Shown one piece after another: positions 61,909 through 64,000 of a stretch of DNA of 64,000 nt. This stretch comes from CALBPI01 sp039821605 (lineage in GTDB: Bacteria; Pseudomonadota; Gammaproteobacteria; Steroidobacterales; Woeseiaceae): contig JBCBNV010000006.1 in the NCBI GenBank assembly GCA_039821605.1, positions 186,001 through 250,000 on the forward strand, in the 5' to 3' direction. The position numbers were made by a program, and so were the translations under genes. The notes under the pieces were generated by a model. It did not search any database. It saw only the letters and a list, made by a program, of their open reading frames with translations, and was not told the origin of the DNA. How positions within the stretch are numbered: the first letter of the stretch is position 1; each line of letters starts with the position of its first letter.

Positions 61909-62487
61909 TCAGCCGATACGCGAAAGCTTGAGCAGCTTCTTGAGGTCGCCAAGCAGGCGCTTGCGCTCGGGCGCCATGGGGTAGCTCAGGATGACATTGC
62001 CAATCGGATCCATGATGTAGATCTGATCTGGGGGCAACGCGTCCAGCGCCGACGCAATGGCCGTGGCCAGGCGTGCGTCCGAGCCGGCCTTGAGCACGAT
62101 CAGTCCCGGATGCGCGTCGACCGTTTCCTCTCTGAGCGCCGCACCGCTCGAGAGCAGCAGCGCGCGTTCGATGCGATCGATCTCGCGCCCAGTGGCGAGG
62201 CGGACCTGGCGTACGTCGATGAGCGCGCGTTCGCAGGCGTCATCGCAATCGCCGGATGGCTTGACGATGAGCGCCCAGCGCTCACGCAGGCCTGAGTCGA
62301 AGTGCAGCTTCGGTTCGACGGAAACCGGCGGTTCGAGCAGGCCGCCGTAATTGACGCCTTCGCCGTCTTGCGTGCCGCCTGAAAAGTACATGGCGATAGC
62401 GACGGCGAGCGGGCCGAAAAAGACGAGCGCGAGCAGGATCAGTTGCAGGCGGCCACGGCGCCGGTTGGCTTCGGCGGCGGTGTTCAT
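61909..62487 (-). CDS. membrane-anchored thioredoxin-like protein with CxxxC, cox cluster
   Basis: A 192-residue protein with one transmembrane segment (about 15-35) and a predicted thioredoxin-like periplasmic domain. A CDDAC pair (in SGDCDDACERAL) has the CxxxC spacing of copper-chaperone Sco proteins. Corresponds by position to the uncharacterised gene after SURF1 in the Pseudomonas cox cluster. ATG 62487 overlaps SURF1 (ATGA); 26 upstream codons lack similarity. The kinase gene follows 11 bp on. Confidence 0.78.
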   Translation of the reverse strand: MNTAAEANRRRGRLQLILLALVFFGPLAVAIAMYFSGGTQDGEGVNYGGLLEPPVSVEPKLHFDSGLRERWALIVKPSGDCDDACERALIDVRQVRLATGREIDRIERALLLSSGAALREETVDAHPGLIVLKAGSDARLATAIASALDALPPDQIYIMDPIGNVILSYPMAPERKRLLGDLKKLLKLSRIG

Positions 62488-63209
62488 GTTTCTTGTTGTG
62501 CTCCAGGGCGTTTCCAGGCCACGATCGCGGCGAGCACGGTCAGTGCGAACGCCATCGCGAACCACTGCACCGCGTAACCCAGGTGGCGCTCGGGTGGCAA
62601 GCCACCGGGTTGCCAGTCGCGCTCGAAACCGTCACTGGCTTCGGGCTCGAGCAGAAGCACCCAGTCTGTCAGGGGCTGTTCGAGCTGTGCCGCGACCGCA
62701 GCGATCGTCGGGAACTGTAATACCCGCGGCCACACGCCGCCAGCCGGATCGCCGTCGCCCAGTTTGAGTCCGCCAACGGGGAGCGCGCCGATGCGACCCC
62801 TGATCTCACGGGGCCGAGCGTCAACCTGTAACTCACCAATGGGTTCGCGCGTGGGCGTCTGGGGAATCCAGCCGCGATTCACGAGCAGCGTCGCGCCGGT
62901 GTCGAGCTCGAACGGCGTAATGACGAAGAAGCCGTTGCGACCACCGCGCACCATGTTGTCGATGAGTACCTGGCGGTCGCCGCGAAACTGCCCTCTGACT
63001 CGAACGCGCTCGAATTGCTGCGCAACGGGGTCGATATTCGCGAGTGACATCACATCTGCTGCGCCAGCGGACTCGAAGGCGGCGTTGCGCTCGGTCTGGC
63101 GTTCGGATTTGTCGAGCTGCCAGAACCCCAGCCAGAGCATTGCGGGCATCAGCACCAGGTAGGCGAGGACGGGTACCCAGACGGGTCTGCGGTTTGCGGT
63201 GCTGCTCAC
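62484..63209 (-). CDS. SURF1-like cytochrome oxidase assembly protein
   Basis: Assembly factor for haem a insertion into cytochrome oxidase, 241 residues with two membrane segments at the ends (about 13-30, 210-232) enclosing a periplasmic domain. Family wording: LGFWQLDKSERQ, VRVRGQF, ILIDN-like VLIDNMV, LLVNRGWIP and GYAVQWFAMA. Overlaps the next gene by 4 nt. Divergent from DUF2909 with 36 bp between starts. Confidence 0.92.
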   Translation of the reverse strand: MSSTANRRPVWVPVLAYLVLMPAMLWLGFWQLDKSERQTERNAAFESAGAADVMSLANIDPVAQQFERVRVRGQFRGDRQVLIDNMVRGGRNGFFVITPFELDTGATLLVNRGWIPQTPTREPIGELQVDARPREIRGRIGALPVGGLKLGDGDPAGGVWPRVLQFPTIAAVAAQLEQPLTDWVLLLEPEASDGFERDWQPGGLPPERHLGYAVQWFAMAFALTVLAAIVAWKRPGAQQET

Positions 63210-63245
63210 GGTATAATTATGCGCTTCCTTCCGGAAACTGCACGT

Positions 63246-63440
63246 ATGCGCATCATTATCATTCTATTGCTCGCGGCCATCATTGTTTCGCTGGCTACTG
63301 GCTTCCGGCACTTAAGCCGCGGCGACGACTCGGGCAAGCTCGCCCGCGCGTTGACCTGGCGCGTCGGCTTGTCGGTCGCACTGCTCGGTGTGCTGGTCCT
63401 CGCCGCCATGATGGGTTGGGTGGAGCCGGGCGCGCTGTAA
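63246..63440 (+). CDS. DUF2909 (twin transmembrane) protein
   Basis: A 64-residue protein with two membrane segments (MRIIIILLLAAIIVSLATGF and VGLSVALLGVLVLAAMMGW) and a charged loop (HLSRGDDSGKLARAL), the DUF2909 pattern. Function unknown; commonly found beside COX III. ATG 63246 is preferred over 63219 since it starts the first segment. Runs opposite to the rest of the cluster and is closed by a strong terminator. Confidence 0.88.
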   Translation: MRIIIILLLAAIIVSLATGFRHLSRGDDSGKLARALTWRVGLSVALLGVLVLAAMMGWVEPGAL

Positions 63441-63464
63441 CGCGACAGACCGTTCAATAAGAAA

Positions 63465-63499
63465 GGGCCCGGTGCGGGCAAGCACCGGGCCCTTTTTTT
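63465..63499 (+). terminator. intrinsic terminator after DUF2909
   Basis: 11-bp stem GGGCCCGGTGC / GCACCGGGCCC with a 6-nt loop and seven T residues (63493-63499) on the plus strand. In the convergent gap, so it may also stop minus-strand COX III transcripts, though only three A's precede the stem. Confidence 0.88.
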
Positions 63500-63532
63500 G
63501 TTCAGCACACTTTGTTCAGAGAATGGCGCTGC

Positions 63533-64000
63533 TCAGAGCCAATACACGAAGATGTAGAGGCCAAGCCATACGACATCGACGAAGTGCCAGTACCAGGCCG
63601 ATGCTTCGAATGCGAAGTGGTGCTTGGCCGTAAAATGTCCGCGCATGATGCGGATCCACACGATGAACAGCATCAGCGCCCCGATGGACACGTGCATGCC
63701 GTGGAAACCCGTGAGCATGAAGAACGTGGATCCGTAGATACCCGTCTCAAGCGTCAGGTTCAGTTCCTTGTAGGCATGGATGTACTCGACACCCTGCAGG
63801 TAGACGAAGATGAAGCCGAGCAGGAACGTCGCAGCCAGCCATAACTTCACGACGTTGCGCTTGTCGGCAACCAACGCATGGTGGGCGATCGTGATCGTGA
63901 CACTCGAGCTGATGAGAATCAGCGTGTTGATCAGTGGCAGACCAAGCGGACCCATGCCCTCGTAGCTACCGCCAATACCGGACGGCCCGTTGCTGGGCCA
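63533..64000 (-). CDS. ctaE: cytochrome c oxidase subunit III (5' partial)
   Basis: Membrane subunit III of an aa3-type oxidase. The frame is open to the last base of the window, so the N-terminus is missing. Visible family features: GPLGLPLINTLILISSSVTITIAHHAL, QGVEYIHAY, GSTFFMLTGFHGMHVSIGALML and the ending FVDVVWLGLYIFVYWL, with the conserved Glu and His residues. Upstream cox genes (coxA, coxB, ctaG) would lie past 64000. Confidence 0.95.
   Translation of the reverse strand, partial: WPSNGPSGIGGSYEGMGPLGLPLINTLILISSSVTITIAHHALVADKRNVVKLWLAATFLLGFIFVYLQGVEYIHAYKELNLTLETGIYGSTFFMLTGFHGMHVSIGALMLFIVWIRIMRGHFTAKHHFAFEASAWYWHFVDVVWLGLYIFVYWL

Overview
This window is a GC-rich (about 64% by eye) bacterial chromosome segment carrying a replication-origin region. 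Gene content and order point to a free-living gammaproteobacterium. rpmH-rnpA-yidC lie to the left of dnaA-dnaN-recF-gyrB, followed by lptA/plsC-gmhB-glyS-glyQ, which is the arrangement around oriC in Pseudomonas and relatives. Other gammaproteobacterial blocks are glnA-ntrB-ntrC, rhodanese(yibN)-grxC-secB-gpsA facing envC-ctpA-yibQ, tatABC-dtd and trkA-trkH. Genus cannot be told from sequence alone. The M2 peptidase, POT peptide transporter and TRAP transporter suggest a heterotroph using peptides and small organics. I saw no insertion sequences, prophage, CRISPR array, rRNA or tRNA genes.

Layout. 1-5.9 kb: a partial diguanylate cyclase, mnmE, an inserted hydrolase-OsmC gene, yidC, rnpA, rpmH. 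6-12.5 kb: dnaA, a candidate oriC with DnaA boxes and an AT-rich stretch, dnaN, recF, gyrB; three parS-like palindromes sit in and just after recF, and gyrB has a 360-bp block of much lower GC. 12.5-17 kb: plsC, gmhB, glyS, glyQ on the minus strand. 17-21.8 kb: glnA with a sigma-54 promoter and an NtrC-type site, a DUF4124 protein, ntrB, ntrC. 21.8-30.8 kb: pyrD, trmL, gpsA-secB-grxC-rhodanese, then envC-ctpA-yibQ, and an overlapping Nudix / six-module Kazal inhibitor / GNAT set. 30.8-40.2 kb: an orphan MASE1-type histidine kinase, a HerA-like ATPase, two uncharacterised proteins, an M2 dipeptidase and a POT transporter, and a small lipoprotein. 40.2-44.6 kb: tatCBA, dtd, a Tat-type TRAP binding protein, DUF2237, alkB.

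44.6-58.4 kb is the most unusual part. It has a periplasmic protein ending in a complete type IVa-pilin-like domain without a prepilin cleavage site, a lipoprotein hydrolase, and a minus-strand series uvrD-trkA-trkH-dctQ-dctM followed by a 997-residue fusion of an aminoglycoside-phosphotransferase-like kinase, an intact M23 (LytM) motif set and a class III PLP enzyme. The tight gene overlaps suggest that TRAP uptake supplies a small amine-containing substrate to the kinase/PLP fusion. 58.4-64 kb: a degenerate receiver protein, a NarL-type response regulator with its kinase, and the end of a cytochrome c oxidase cluster (CxxxC membrane protein, SURF1, DUF2909, partial COX III).

Start sites were chosen from overlaps, ribosome-binding sites and family N-termini, and several long apparent ORFs were trimmed accordingly. 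Family assignments are from recognition of motifs only; no database search was possible.
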